64,000 nt of DNA. It comes from CAWFNW01 sp963817405 (GTDB lineage Bacteria; Actinomycetota; Coriobacteriia; Anaerosomatales; Anaerosomataceae). Where the stretch lies: positions 62,001 to 126,000 of the forward strand of contig CAWFNW010000002.1 of assembly GCA_963817405.1 (NCBI GenBank), in the 5' to 3' direction. The position numbers and the translations under genes were made by a program. Below the pieces are notes generated by a model that was given only the letters and a program-made list of their open reading frames with translations, ran no database searches and had not been told where the DNA came from. Below, piece after piece: positions 42,018 to 50,460 of this stretch; the first letter of the stretch is position 1, and each line of letters starts with the position of its first letter.

Positions 42018-43250
42018 CTAGACGTCCTGTCCGGACGTGGGTTCATCGTCCGCAGCGCCGCGCTCGTCGGGCGAGCAGGCCACTTTGTTGCCGCCGGCCT
42101 GCTCGGCGGCGTAGAGCGACCGGTCCGCCGCATCGAGGAGCGCGTCCGGCGTGTCGCCGTCCCGGGGGAAGACCGCGCAGCCAACGCTCACGGTGACGGT
42201 CAGGCCGTTGACGATGGCGCCCTCCACACGGGAGCGGTACTCCTCGGCGATCGCGAGTGTCCGCTCGCGCACTGAGGCGACGGCGTTGTCGGCGCGGGAG
42301 ACCTCAGGAATGATGACGGCGAACTCCTCGCCCCCGACCCGGCACGCGACGTTCGTCTCGCGAGCGCCGTCGAGCTCTGCATGCGCGACGTCATCGAGGA
42401 TGCGGCCGAGCTCGCCGAGGATCGCATCGCCGACGTCGAGCCCGAAGACGCGGTTGACCTCCCCGAAGTGGTAGATGTCCGCGAGGACGAGACCGAGCTC
42501 GCGACGGTCCCGGCGGGCACGCTCCAGCTCAGCGTCGAGCACACGGGAGAAGTACGGACGGTTGAACAGGCCCGTGGTCTCGTCGACGAAGGAGGTCGCG
42601 CGAAGCTCCTGCTCCCGCTTCGAGATGGCGCCCATCATGAGGGTGCCGACGGCGACGGTGCCGCCGAACATGGTCACCTCCCACAGGTATCGGACGAGCA
42701 CGTACGTGCTGTTGGCGTGAAGCGCGTTGTCGATGAACGGCATCGCCACGTGCGGGAGGATGCCGGTGTAGTCCAAACCGAGCACGAGGCCGTAGAGGAG
42801 CGCCGCGACTCCCGCGAGCGTCCAGACGTCGGTCCGCCTCGGAAGGATGAAGGCGCCCTCAAGGATGAAGAGCAGGTACATCGTCGAGAACCACGAGTAC
42901 ACGCCGCCGCTGTAGTAGACCAGCACGCTCGCGACGACCATATCGAAGACGAGCTGCGCTTGGTTGAGGAAGGCGATGTTGCCGACCTTGCGGTAGGTCA
43001 TCTGGTAGGCCGCGTTGTAGGCAAGCACGAAGATGAGGGCGATCGCCGGGGCCGTCATGTTCTTCAGGAAGAGGCTGAACGGAACGTCGCGCGCGTAGAT
43101 CGCCGCCCCGACGACCGAGAAGATGGCGAGCGCGATGACGATCGCCCACCGGACACGAATCACGAGGCCCACGCGCTCGGTGTTCGCCCTGAGGGCCTCG
43201 ATGTCGTACTGCGTGGGCTTCTCGCGCCACGACACGATCGTGGTCCGCAT
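42018..43250 (-). CDS. membrane-bound diguanylate cyclase (GGDEF)
   Basis: A 410-aa protein with an N-terminal membrane domain of about six helices (VRWAIVIALAIFSVVGAAIY onward) and a C-terminal GGDEF domain. The catalytic motif is RVGGEEFAVII at about residue 307, with substrate-binding residues in FVDETTGLFNRPYF. It should make c-di-GMP. ATG 43250 has GAAGG 6 bp upstream; TTG 43280 would add ten residues. It follows the M28 peptidase gene with no room for a promoter. Confidence 0.85.
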   Translation of the reverse strand: MRTTIVSWREKPTQYDIEALRANTERVGLVIRVRWAIVIALAIFSVVGAAIYARDVPFSLFLKNMTAPAIALIFVLAYNAAYQMTYRKVGNIAFLNQAQLVFDMVVASVLVYYSGGVYSWFSTMYLLFILEGAFILPRRTDVWTLAGVAALLYGLVLGLDYTGILPHVAMPFIDNALHANSTYVLVRYLWEVTMFGGTVAVGTLMMGAISKREQELRATSFVDETTGLFNRPYFSRVLDAELERARRDRRELGLVLADIYHFGEVNRVFGLDVGDAILGELGRILDDVAHAELDGARETNVACRVGGEEFAVIIPEVSRADNAVASVRERTLAIAEEYRSRVEGAIVNGLTVTVSVGCAVFPRDGDTPDALLDAADRSLYAAEQAGGNKVACSPDERGAADDEPTSGQDV

Positions 43251-43281
43251 GAGGGCCTTCTCGATCCACCTTCGATTCAAG

Positions 43282-44967
43282 CTAGAGCTCCCGGATGAGC
43301 TTCGTCGTGAACGTCACCGCAAGCTCCAGATTCTCGGGCTGTACCAGGTCGGCCGTGTCCGAGGACCGGTGCCAGTTGGCCAGGCGCCCGTTGATGTCGA
43401 ACGCCATGATGCTCATCGCCTTGAAGCCACGAGCGAGCGCGGCGCTGGCGTCGGTCGCCTTGCCGGCGAAGTCCCGGCCTTTGACCGCGAGCTCCTCTTC
43501 GCGCGCAACGCGGCGTGCCGAGGAGGCCAGCCGCCGGTCACAGTGGCGGCGGCGAAGCACGCCTTCCCGCGTGACCCACGCGAGCGAGCCGGTCCCGACC
43601 GTATCCAGGTTGATGATGACCGAGTCACGGGCGTCGTCCCCGTATGCGTCGAGAAACGCGCGCATACCCCAGGCTCCGGGCTCTTCCGCGCCGGTCGCGA
43701 CGAACCACACCTCTTTCTCGGTGAGCGCGCGGTCGATGCCGCTGGTCACGCGGCGCCGAATGCGAGCCGCTTCCTCGGCGGCGAATCCGGCGTCGTCGAC
43801 GGCCATCTCGCCGGCCGAACCGCCCTTGAGGCCGAAGTCGTCCTCATCGCCCTCGTCCCCGGCGAAGTTGTCCCACGAGCCGATCTTGCGACCTTCACGC
43901 CTGACGTCGAAGCCCTTCCCGACGCCGAGCCAGTCGCGGAGACCCCGGTGCTCCTCGGGGGTCGGGGCCGAGCTTGGCGCGCTCGTGGGAGCACCGGCGG
44001 CATCTTCGTCGGCCCCCCAGCCGGACTCGAACTCGAAGGCCCCCTGCCCCGCGGAACGGGCCTGAGGGATGCCGTCATCCCAACCGAGGTCGTCGAAGGT
44101 GTCCGAACTCCGCCGGTCGGAGAGACCGGCGCTTGGCGGGGTCACCGGCGTGTACGAAAGCAGCGCGTCGTCGGGAACAACGTCCGCCTCGATGGCGACC
44201 TCGCGCGTGCGGCGCACTGGCGGAGCCGGCTGCGTGTCGCGGCCTGAGCCCGCCTCGGGCAGCGGCGCCAGCGCCTCCATGACGCCGAGCAGGGTGGCAA
44301 CACCCGACGCATTGTCGTTCGCGCCCTCGACGGCGTGCCCGCCGAGTTCCCGCTGGAGCGCCACCACGAGCGGGAAGAGCAGCAGGGCCGCGGCCACAAG
44401 CGTCGCATACGACGACGTCGGCATGAGGTCGCTCGTCCAGGGCAGCGCTCGAACGAGGATGAGCACCGGCACCAGCGCCGTCACGACCATGGTCGCGCGG
44501 ACGATCCCTCCGTAGTTGCGGACAAGGCCCGGGCTGGAGGTCATCGACGGTTTGGCGCTGTCGTAGTGCGCCACAACGATCACACGATGGAGCCGCTCAC
44601 CGCGGCGCGCTTTGGGGATGTGCCGACCGATGATGTTCTGGCTGGGGCCCTTCGGCAGCAGCTTCGAGAGCCCGGACTTCGTGTCGAAGTCGAGCCACAT
44701 GAGCACCGGCACGACGAGGGCAACGGCGAGCGCCGGCCACGGGAACCAGCGCGAAACGACCGCGGCGGCGATCGTGAGGACGTGGTAGATCGCGAACGCC
44801 CAGGAGTCGGTACGCGGACACTCGAACTCCTGCCGCTCCACCTCGAGATCGCGGGACCGGAAGACGCCTTCGATGTAGTCGGCAGCGCGCGCCTCGGCGT
44901 CCGTCGTGGCCGGACGCGGGCCGATGCCGTCGGCGATTGCTGCGAGATGCTCGGTGACCTGCGACAT
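43282..44967 (-). CDS. membrane M28-family metallopeptidase with large insert
   Basis: A 561-aa protein. Zinc-site residues of M28 aminopeptidases appear in order: VVAHYDSAKP, GANDNASGVA, TGAEEPGAWG, NLDTVG and HRSSDTAD. Transmembrane segments lie at ~70-110 and ~165-220. Between GANDN and the EE motif is an insert of ~160 residues, rich in Ser, Pro, Asp and Gly (DDLGWDDGIPQARS, APTSAPSSAPTPEE). The insert is likely disordered and cytoplasmic. ATG 44967 follows GGAGGAGCG. The substrate is unknown. Confidence 0.8.
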   Translation of the reverse strand: MSQVTEHLAAIADGIGPRPATTDAEARAADYIEGVFRSRDLEVERQEFECPRTDSWAFAIYHVLTIAAAVVSRWFPWPALAVALVVPVLMWLDFDTKSGLSKLLPKGPSQNIIGRHIPKARRGERLHRVIVVAHYDSAKPSMTSSPGLVRNYGGIVRATMVVTALVPVLILVRALPWTSDLMPTSSYATLVAAALLLFPLVVALQRELGGHAVEGANDNASGVATLLGVMEALAPLPEAGSGRDTQPAPPVRRTREVAIEADVVPDDALLSYTPVTPPSAGLSDRRSSDTFDDLGWDDGIPQARSAGQGAFEFESGWGADEDAAGAPTSAPSSAPTPEEHRGLRDWLGVGKGFDVRREGRKIGSWDNFAGDEGDEDDFGLKGGSAGEMAVDDAGFAAEEAARIRRRVTSGIDRALTEKEVWFVATGAEEPGAWGMRAFLDAYGDDARDSVIINLDTVGTGSLAWVTREGVLRRRHCDRRLASSARRVAREEELAVKGRDFAGKATDASAALARGFKAMSIMAFDINGRLANWHRSSDTADLVQPENLELAVTFTTKLIREL

Positions 44968-45085
44968 CGCTCCTCCAAGCGGCGTGGGGCAGCGCGAGGC
45001 GCGCTGTGCGGCCTCTCTCGGAATCATACCGCAGTGGGGCGCGGGGCGGCGGCGCGGCGGCGCGGCGCGAAGTGGGCGTGGAGGA
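44968..45085. other. GC-rich low-complexity intergenic DNA
   Basis: Contains runs such as GGGGCGGCGGCGCGGCGGCG. No gene or promoter is evident. Confidence 0.5.
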
Positions 45086-45141
45086 GCGATTCTTCGGCCT
45101 GGGGGTGGAGTGCAGCGGACGGCGATTCTTCGGCCTGGGGG
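45086..45141. repeat. two direct copies of a 20-bp sequence
   Basis: GCGATTCTTCGGCCTGGGGG occurs at 45086-45105 and again at 45122-45141, 36 bp apart, just before palindrome copy C. Confidence 0.8.
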
Positions 45142-45155
45142 CCTCACTTAGGGAC

Positions 45156-45193
45156 CCTCTGGAAAGTTAGCATATATGATAAGTTTCCACGGG
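45156..45193. repeat. 38-bp dispersed palindrome, copy C
   Basis: CCTCTGGAAAGTTAGCATAT then ATGATAAGTTTCCACGGG. It is preceded by GCCTCACTTAGGGAC, which closely matches GCCTCACTTCAGGAC before copy D. It marks the left edge of the accessory region. Confidence 0.8.
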
Positions 45194-45303
45194 GCGCGAG
45201 ACGCGACGCCTTGCCGGCATGAAAGCTCAGGAAGCTCGTGGAGAAGTGCAGTTCAGGCCGACACAGGTTGCGCCGCCAACACCGAGCGCCGACAGGTCAG
45301 TGG

Positions 45304-45420
45304 CCCACGTCCCATCCTACCCCAGACGACTCGTCGCACCGTGGTTGACCCGAAACGCTGACCTTGGGACAGCGTGTCCCGTGAACATCCCAGGTCAGAC
45401 CGACAGAGAGGGGCCGGATT
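45304..45420. repeat. structured accessory-region repeat, copy 1
   Basis: Contains CACGTCCCATCCTACCCCAG, TTGGGACAGCGTGTCCC and CCAGGTCAGACCGACAG. The segment CTGACCTTGGGA (45358-45369) pairs with TCCCAGGTCAG downstream, and GGGACA-GCG-TGTCCC forms an inner hairpin. It lies 55 bp downstream of the arr-like gene. Confidence 0.7.
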
Positions 45421-45475
45421 TCACGGCTGCTGTGCCGTTGATGGCATGTCTTGCGGACGAAGCGCGACTCTGGCG

Positions 45476-46429
45476 TCAGGACGCGCATGTATCGGGCCGA
45501 AGAGCTGCCGTCAAAGACCTCAGCCCCATGGAATCGCTCGTCGTGAAGTCCCAGATCTCGCCATGTTCGGTATCGGTGAGGACTCCTCGCACGAGCCTGA
45601 GGTTCCGCTGCCACGATCGCTCGGGCCCGTCGGCGTCCACTCGGAAAGTCAGCTCATCATGATTCGCGTCGACCGCGATCCACATCCTCGTCTCCAGACT
45701 CAGGCCGATCTCCGTCAGACACGACTCGATCACTGCTGCCCAGCCCTCGTGCCATGCGGTGACGTCTGTGACGCGACCTGAAGGAGTGACCTCGCACTCC
45801 TCCCAGCTGGGCTGCATTTCAATCGGGCGAGGGAGCTCGATCGTGCGGGTCTCACCTCGCGCGTCCGAGCGATACGCCATCGCCGATGAGACCTCCACAT
45901 GCTCACCCCTGATGAGCATCAGCAGCATGCAGCCCAGGTACTCGGAGTCGGGGCTCCATTCGCAGGCCAACTTGCTCGCTGTCGCGTGAAGCTGGTCAAA
46001 GTCGGGCTCACTGGGAATGCGGGCGACCCGCTCGGCTTGCTCGGCGTACATCCGGTCGCGCGCGTCCGTCATGGCCTTGATCTCTTCCGGCGAGTGCCCC
46101 TGCCAGTCTGTGACCTCACCGATGACCCGCAGCGGCGCGCGCGAGCGGTACGACTTGGTGGGGTTACCCGCAAACCGCTTGTCTGTGAGATCCGGGTCGT
46201 CCACGAACGGGCCGGTCGGTTCGACAATGTAGATCCTGCCGGGGCCGTCGCCCAAAGCAAGCTCGGCCCCCCACGGCGACAAGGTTTCGCTCATGTAGAC
46301 CCAGGGGCTCGTGCGCTCCGTGGTGCCGTAGTTCGAGCGATATCCGGGCGCAATCAAGTCCCCGGGTTTCAGGTCGGCCTTGGTGCCATGGTAGAACGGC
46401 CCGGTAATCGCGTCGTCGCCAGCTGCCAC
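45476..46429 (-). CDS. Arr-like ADP-ribosyltransferase fused to an unknown domain
   Basis: A 317-aa protein. Residues 1-130 match the rifamycin ADP-ribosyltransferase family: GPFYHGTKADLKPGDLI, WGAELALGDGPGRIYIVEPT, GPFVDDPDLTDKRFAGNPTK, SYRSRAPLRVIGEVTDWQGH. Arr enzymes alone are ~140 aa. The C-terminal ~180 residues (LACEWSPDSEYLGCMLLMLI, DELTFRVDADGPERSW) are not a domain I recognise. Rifamycin modification is therefore possible but not shown. Arr genes are often found on mobile cassettes. Confidence 0.75.
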   Translation of the reverse strand: MAAGDDAITGPFYHGTKADLKPGDLIAPGYRSNYGTTERTSPWVYMSETLSPWGAELALGDGPGRIYIVEPTGPFVDDPDLTDKRFAGNPTKSYRSRAPLRVIGEVTDWQGHSPEEIKAMTDARDRMYAEQAERVARIPSEPDFDQLHATASKLACEWSPDSEYLGCMLLMLIRGEHVEVSSAMAYRSDARGETRTIELPRPIEMQPSWEECEVTPSGRVTDVTAWHEGWAAVIESCLTEIGLSLETRMWIAVDANHDELTFRVDADGPERSWQRNLRLVRGVLTDTEHGEIWDFTTSDSMGLRSLTAALRPDTCAS

Positions 46430-46440
46430 GGGCGCACTCC

Positions 46441-46803
46441 TTAGCGTAGGGCGGTTGCGGCCGCGATCGTCACGCTACCTCCGCTGCTGACTATCTGAGT
46501 GACTTCTATCCCGAGCACGATGGCCGGAACTGCGGCGGAGACCCATACCACCCATGATCTTTCGCGCCTGCCGACGAGGGCGATCACACCCGTGGCGATT
46601 CCGACGAGCATCGATGCGCCAGTAGCTATACCGAGGATCGTGCCCGGCCACGACGGTCGGATCCCGTTCGGCACATTGAAGACCACCACCGTGAGCGCGA
46701 TAAGCACCACGTCGAGGACCAAGAGCATCGCGGACATCTGACCTGGTCTCGTTGACGGCAGCGCGAAGAAGGCGCCCCGCGCGGGCACTGTCTCCTCAGA
46801 CAT
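46441..46803 (-). CDS. small four-helix membrane protein
   Basis: A 120-aa protein with about three to four transmembrane helices (MLLVLDVVLIALTVVVF, ATGASMLVGIATGVIALVG, WVSAAVPAIVLGIEVTQIV). ATG 46803 lies 6 bp after GGGAGGGG. It sits 11 bp upstream of the arr-like gene on the same strand. Function unknown. Confidence 0.6.
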   Translation of the reverse strand: MSEETVPARGAFFALPSTRPGQMSAMLLVLDVVLIALTVVVFNVPNGIRPSWPGTILGIATGASMLVGIATGVIALVGRRERSWVVWVSAAVPAIVLGIEVTQIVSSGGSVTIAAATALR

Positions 46804-46872
46804 GGTCATCCCCTCCCACGGTGGGCGCAGGAGTCTCGCCCGATGGCCACTATGGTAGCCGAAGGTCCGCTC

Positions 46873-47433
46873 CTACTCGTGGGTCACCTGTGGGGTCACA
46901 ATCTCGATGCGCGAGATCACGCCGGCGTCTGTGGCGGTCACGTCCGCTCGCACCATGCCGGGCTGCAGGTAGTCGTTGAGCTCTCCGACGTCCGCCGTAC
47001 GCCCGTCGATGAGAATGACGGCTTGATCGCTGGCATGAGCAGCCCAGACCGGCGTTTGTTCGTCCTCCCCGACATCGGGCATGAGCTCGAACTCGATGTC
47101 CGTTTCGGCTGGACTCGACGATGCGGCGCCCAGCCACACGCCGGGATGCAAGCCGGCGGGAAGCGTGTCGGGGGCAGAGAGCGCCGCGAAGATCGCAACG
47201 ATGGTAACGGCGACAAGGACGAGTCCCGTGAAGCCGACTATGATCGTCCGACTGGGGAGGCCGGGTCCCGGTGTCTTGCCACTCTCCGCCTCGACCAACC
47301 CGTCGACAATGACCCCGGATGCTGCGCCGAGAGCGCGATCACCGATCGCCGCGGCAGGGCCGAGCCCGGTCCGCCCGAACTCGTCCGACGAATGCTGGCG
47401 GGACTTATGCGCGGGCTCAGTACGCTTCAGCAT
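46873..47433 (-). CDS. single-pass membrane protein of unknown function
   Basis: A 186-aa protein with a polar N-terminus (~70 residues), one transmembrane helix (IIVGFTGLVLVAVTIVAIFAAL) and an outside domain of ~95 residues (ETDIEFELMPDVGEDEQ to IEIVTPQVTHE). No family is recognised. Codon use and neighbours suggest a real gene. Confidence 0.55.
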   Translation of the reverse strand: MLKRTEPAHKSRQHSSDEFGRTGLGPAAAIGDRALGAASGVIVDGLVEAESGKTPGPGLPSRTIIVGFTGLVLVAVTIVAIFAALSAPDTLPAGLHPGVWLGAASSSPAETDIEFELMPDVGEDEQTPVWAAHASDQAVILIDGRTADVGELNDYLQPGMVRADVTATDAGVISRIEIVTPQVTHE

Positions 47434-47550
47434 CGGCTTCCCATCCTCGCCTTGCGCGCAGAATGCGCTCATCGAGTTTCTGCCAGCCGCAGAGACGACC
47501 AGTACGCCAGTTCAGCCGTGATGCAGGCATGGAGAACCCCAAGACGCGAT

Positions 47551-47943
47551 CTAACCCAAAGTCAGCACCCAAGCACCATCGAGCTCAACGGCCTTGAAGC
47601 CGCTGTCCTTCTGGAGAAGGGAGATGAGTTCCGCCGCGTCGGCGGCGTGCAAGGCGATCATGCCCGCCAGTGGGGGCTTGGAGCCGAAGACGATGCCCGT
47701 CGAGTACTGCGCCGGGAGGACGCACACGAACTTGAACCGCTTCTGCGCAGGCATCCCCGTGACCAGATCTATCGCGGTCGCGACGTCCCTAACCTCCTGG
47801 GTCATGTCAACCGCACCTTGGAGCGCGTATCCCGCGCCGGGGACACGGGTCAATCCGAAGGTCTCACGCAGGAAGCGCTGCGCCGCTTCAGCGTCCCCTT
47901 GCGCCGCGATCTTCTCTGGGTCTGGACTTCCGAACAGTCCCAT
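47551..47943 (-). CDS. hypothetical protein, 130 aa
   Basis: A soluble protein (begins MGLFGSPDPEKIAAQGDAEA; ends AVELDGAWVLTLG). It has no signal or membrane segment and no motif I recognise. It has a good start and lies alone on its strand in the accessory region. Confidence 0.5.
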   Translation of the reverse strand: MGLFGSPDPEKIAAQGDAEAAQRFLRETFGLTRVPGAGYALQGAVDMTQEVRDVATAIDLVTGMPAQKRFKFVCVLPAQYSTGIVFGSKPPLAGMIALHAADAAELISLLQKDSGFKAVELDGAWVLTLG

Positions 47944-48137
47944 GCACGCACCTCCACCACGTCGGTGTCGCCCGAGTCAACCATCGACCAGTGCATTGTT
48001 GGCGGCGCTCGGGCCGAATCCATCCGTTGTGTGGCTTGCGGTCACCGCCGGACCCTGAGGGCAGCATAGCACCGACCTGTCACCGCCTCGACCTCTGGCC
48101 GAGAGGAGAACTCTCCATCGCGCCTGTTCGACGGACA

Positions 48138-48407
48138 TCATTGCCGAGGCATCCATTGCGTCTTCCACAGTCCGTCGACTTTGTATACGGCCCACCACTC
48201 GCCGGGCTCACCGACTGTCACCGGATATGGCTCGCCTCCCGGCGGCGTCGTGGTTGCTCGATAAGCCACGCGGACAAACGCAGCGTCTTCCGCGCTCACC
48301 CTGACCTCGAGCACCCGGAAGTCCTCATAGGACTCGTTGGCCTCGATCCATTCGCGCTTCGCGATGTCGAGGTCCAGCGATGGGGTGGCGTACAGCGAGT
48401 GTGTCAC
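48138..48407 (-). CDS. hypothetical protein, 89 aa
   Basis: A short soluble protein (YATPSLDLDIAKREWIEANE; VGEPGEWWAVYKVDGLWKTQ) that resembles the C-terminal half of NTF2-like secreted proteins. It may be a truncated lipoprotein. It lies 12 bp upstream... of nothing on its strand except the oxidoreductase stop region, so no operon role is visible. Confidence 0.4.
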   Translation of the reverse strand: MTHSLYATPSLDLDIAKREWIEANESYEDFRVLEVRVSAEDAAFVRVAYRATTTPPGGEPYPVTVGEPGEWWAVYKVDGLWKTQWMPRQ

Positions 48408-48422
48408 GCAAGCGCTCGTCGG

Positions 48423-49418
48423 CTAGGGCATGGTCACGACGATCTTGCCCTTCGCACGCCCGTCTTCCACATACGCCATCGCATCGAGCGTCTCGTCGAA
48501 CGGGAAGGTGCGGTCGAGCACCGAACGCAGGGTGCCCGCATCGTACAGAGCGGCCAACGTCTTCAGTTCAGCGCCATCGGCTCGCATGAAGAAGAAGACG
48601 CGGCGCACGCCCGACTTCCTCGCCTGCGCCCGGACCGTGCGGCTCATCAGCGCCATGACAGGCTTCAGCGCCGGGTGGCCGACCTGATCGGCGAACGCGG
48701 CGTCCGGCGGACTGACTGCGCTGATTGCCAGGCCGCCGGGCTTGAGCACGGCGAACGACCTCGTGAGGGTATCGCCACCGATGGGGTCGATCACGACGTC
48801 GTAGCCGGACAGGAGCGCGGCGAAGTCCGCCTTCGTGTAGTCGATGACCTCATCGGCACCGAGGTCTCGAACCTTCTCCTCGTCGCTGCCACGTGCGGTC
48901 GCGGCGACATGTGCGCCCAGGTGCTTGGCAAGCTGGATGACGGTCGAGCCGAGTCCGCCGGCGCCTGCGTGAACGAGGACCTTCTGCCCCGGTTGGATAC
49001 TCGCGACGTCGACGAGCATCTGCCACGCGGCGAGCGCCACGAGCGGGACCGCTGCCGCCTCTTCCATCGTGAGCGAGTTCGGCTTGAGGGCGATGTCCGC
49101 GTGGTCGATGGCGATGTACTCCGCGAAGGTCCCGATCCGAAGGTCACGGGGTCGGGCGTAGATCTCGTCGCCCACCTTGTAGTCCGGCACATCGGCCCCG
49201 ACCTGCGTCACGACACCAGCGACGTCGTGTCCGAGCACGAAGGGCGTCTTGTACTTGAGAACCAGCTTGAACGCGCCGTCGCGTATCAGCATGTCGAGCG
49301 GGTTTATGCTCGCGGCCTTCACTCGGACCAGGACATCTCGAGGCCCGATGGTCGGCACGGTCACACGGGCGGCACGGAGACCGTCCTTGCCGTAGCTCTC
49401 GATGACGAATGCCTTCAT
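48423..49418 (-). CDS. NADPH:quinone oxidoreductase-type MDR protein
   Basis: A 331-aa medium-chain reductase without the structural zinc cysteines. It has GHDVAGVVTQVGADVPDYKV, the NADPH-binding motif VLVHAGAGGLGSTVIQLAKH and VVIDPIGGDTLTRS. Members reduce quinones or enones and protect against electrophiles. ATG 49418 is the start of the conserved domain. The gene is divergent from an HxlR regulator, with palindromes between them. Confidence 0.85.
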   Translation of the reverse strand: MKAFVIESYGKDGLRAARVTVPTIGPRDVLVRVKAASINPLDMLIRDGAFKLVLKYKTPFVLGHDVAGVVTQVGADVPDYKVGDEIYARPRDLRIGTFAEYIAIDHADIALKPNSLTMEEAAAVPLVALAAWQMLVDVASIQPGQKVLVHAGAGGLGSTVIQLAKHLGAHVAATARGSDEEKVRDLGADEVIDYTKADFAALLSGYDVVIDPIGGDTLTRSFAVLKPGGLAISAVSPPDAAFADQVGHPALKPVMALMSRTVRAQARKSGVRRVFFFMRADGAELKTLAALYDAGTLRSVLDRTFPFDETLDAMAYVEDGRAKGKIVVTMP

Positions 49419-49512
49419 GTCAGCTCGCTCGGCGGTCCTCTGGATCTTCTGATCGGTCTCGGTCACGAATGCCTCCTCGGGCTGGAACACGCCGATACTC
49501 GACTTGTCGTCC

Positions 49513-49549
49513 AGTACTGCCACGGTTACGATTGCGTAGGTACTAAGTA
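49513..49549. promoter_or_regulatory. candidate HxlR operators
   Basis: AGTACT (49513-49518) and TACTAAGTA (49541-49549, a perfect odd palindrome) lie between the divergent oxidoreductase and HxlR genes. TACT/AGTA half-sites are known for redox-sensing HxlR proteins such as YodB. Confidence 0.5.
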
Positions 49550-49623
49550 TTCCATAGCGCATAGTCGTGACAAGTAGGCAGCACATCCTTAGTCGGTCAG
49601 CTGGAGCAAAGCGGGTGCGGTTC

Positions 49624-49947
49624 ATGGACGATTGTCCGGTCAAGTACGCCTTGGGTATCTTGCAGGGGAAGTGGAAGTTCCAGGTCCTGTGGGAGCTCGC
49701 GCGCGCCGAGTCGGTGCGATTCAACGAGCTGCAGCGCCGGGTGGACGGCGTCTCGAGCCTCATGCTGTCGAAGACCCTCAAGGAGCTCGAGGCCGACGGG
49801 CTCGTCTCGAGGCGTCAGTTCAACGAGATACCGCCTCGGGTGGAGTACTCACTGAGCGAGCTGGGCGCGGATCTCAAGGAGGTCCTGCGAGAGCTTGGGG
49901 ATTGGGGCGAGAAAGCTCAGGCTCACGCACAGCAGGTGACGTGCTGA
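49624..49947 (+). CDS. HxlR-family redox-type regulator
   Basis: A 107-aa winged-helix protein. The N-terminus MDDCPVKYALGILQGKWKFQ carries the conserved Cys used for redox sensing in this family; the recognition helix lies in SLMLSKTLKELEADGLVSRR. Such proteins repress a divergent quinone reductase until electrophiles oxidise the Cys (QorR/YodB logic). ATG 49624 is preferred; GTG 49567 would add 19 residues. Confidence 0.85.
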   Translation: MDDCPVKYALGILQGKWKFQVLWELARAESVRFNELQRRVDGVSSLMLSKTLKELEADGLVSRRQFNEIPPRVEYSLSELGADLKEVLRELGDWGEKAQAHAQQVTC

Positions 49948-49975
49948 GAGTGGCCCCCGCAGGGGTCTCGGCAGC

Positions 49976-50055
49976 GTGACCCTGGGATTAAGAGTCGTCG
50001 GAAAGGCGCAGGTCAGGCCGACAGATGGGGGTCTGTTGTCACGCAGGTGTCACGA
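49976..50055. repeat. structured accessory-region repeat, copy 4 (partial)
   Basis: Matches the second half of copy 2: GACCCTGGGA, GCAGGTCAGGCCGACAG, CTGTTGTCACGCAGGTGTCAC. It begins 28 bp after the HxlR stop. Confidence 0.55.
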
Positions 50056-50113
50056 CGATGGATACAAGAGTCACGAGCCAGGCTGACACGGTGAGCAAAC
50101 GGCCCGTGGCCAT
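50039..50113 (-). CDS. 24-aa hydrophobic peptide
   Basis: MATGRLLTVSAWLVTLVSIV plus VTPA and a TGA stop. A perfect AGGAGG lies 5 bp before the ATG. The hydrophobic run (LLTVSAWLVTLVSIVV) would span a membrane. It lies between repeat copies 2 and 4. It could be a type I toxin-like or leader peptide, or chance. Confidence 0.4.
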   Translation of the reverse strand: MATGRLLTVSAWLVTLVSIVVTPA

Positions 50114-50130
50114 TACATCCTCCTGTCTGC

Positions 50131-50291
50131 GCCCAACAAGGATTCTACGGACCGTGTGACACGTCCCATCCTACCCCAGAGTCGAATCGTCGCTCCGTGA
50201 CGGAGCTGAACCTCCGACCTTGGGAGAGCGTGTCCCAGGAACATCGCAGGTGAGGCCAACACGTGAGACCTGCTGTCACGCATGTGTCACG
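50131..50291. repeat. structured accessory-region repeat, copy 2
   Basis: Begins GCCCAACAAGGATTCTACGG and continues with CACGTCCCATCCTACCCCAG, TGGGAGAGCGTGTCCCAGGA and GCATGTGTCACGCAACG. It is the longest copy and lies downstream of the RibD-type gene. Confidence 0.75.
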
Positions 50292-50460
50292 CAACGCACA
50301 CCGTCGGACCCGTTGCTGGGGCGCTGAACGCGCCCAACCCCTAGTCTGAGTGCACCTGCTGGGGAGTGCTTCCGGCGATGGAATGGAAGCGGCACGCCTC
50401 GTAGCTCGGTGGCCTAGTCACCCTTCGCAGTGGACTTCTTCGCGTACGCGCTCAGATCGG

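Noticed and set aside
50415..50460. Short minus-strand tail reading LTDLSAYAKKSTAKGD
   Set aside because: Looks like a protein C-terminus but has no start, ribosome binding site or upstream domain; too short to support.
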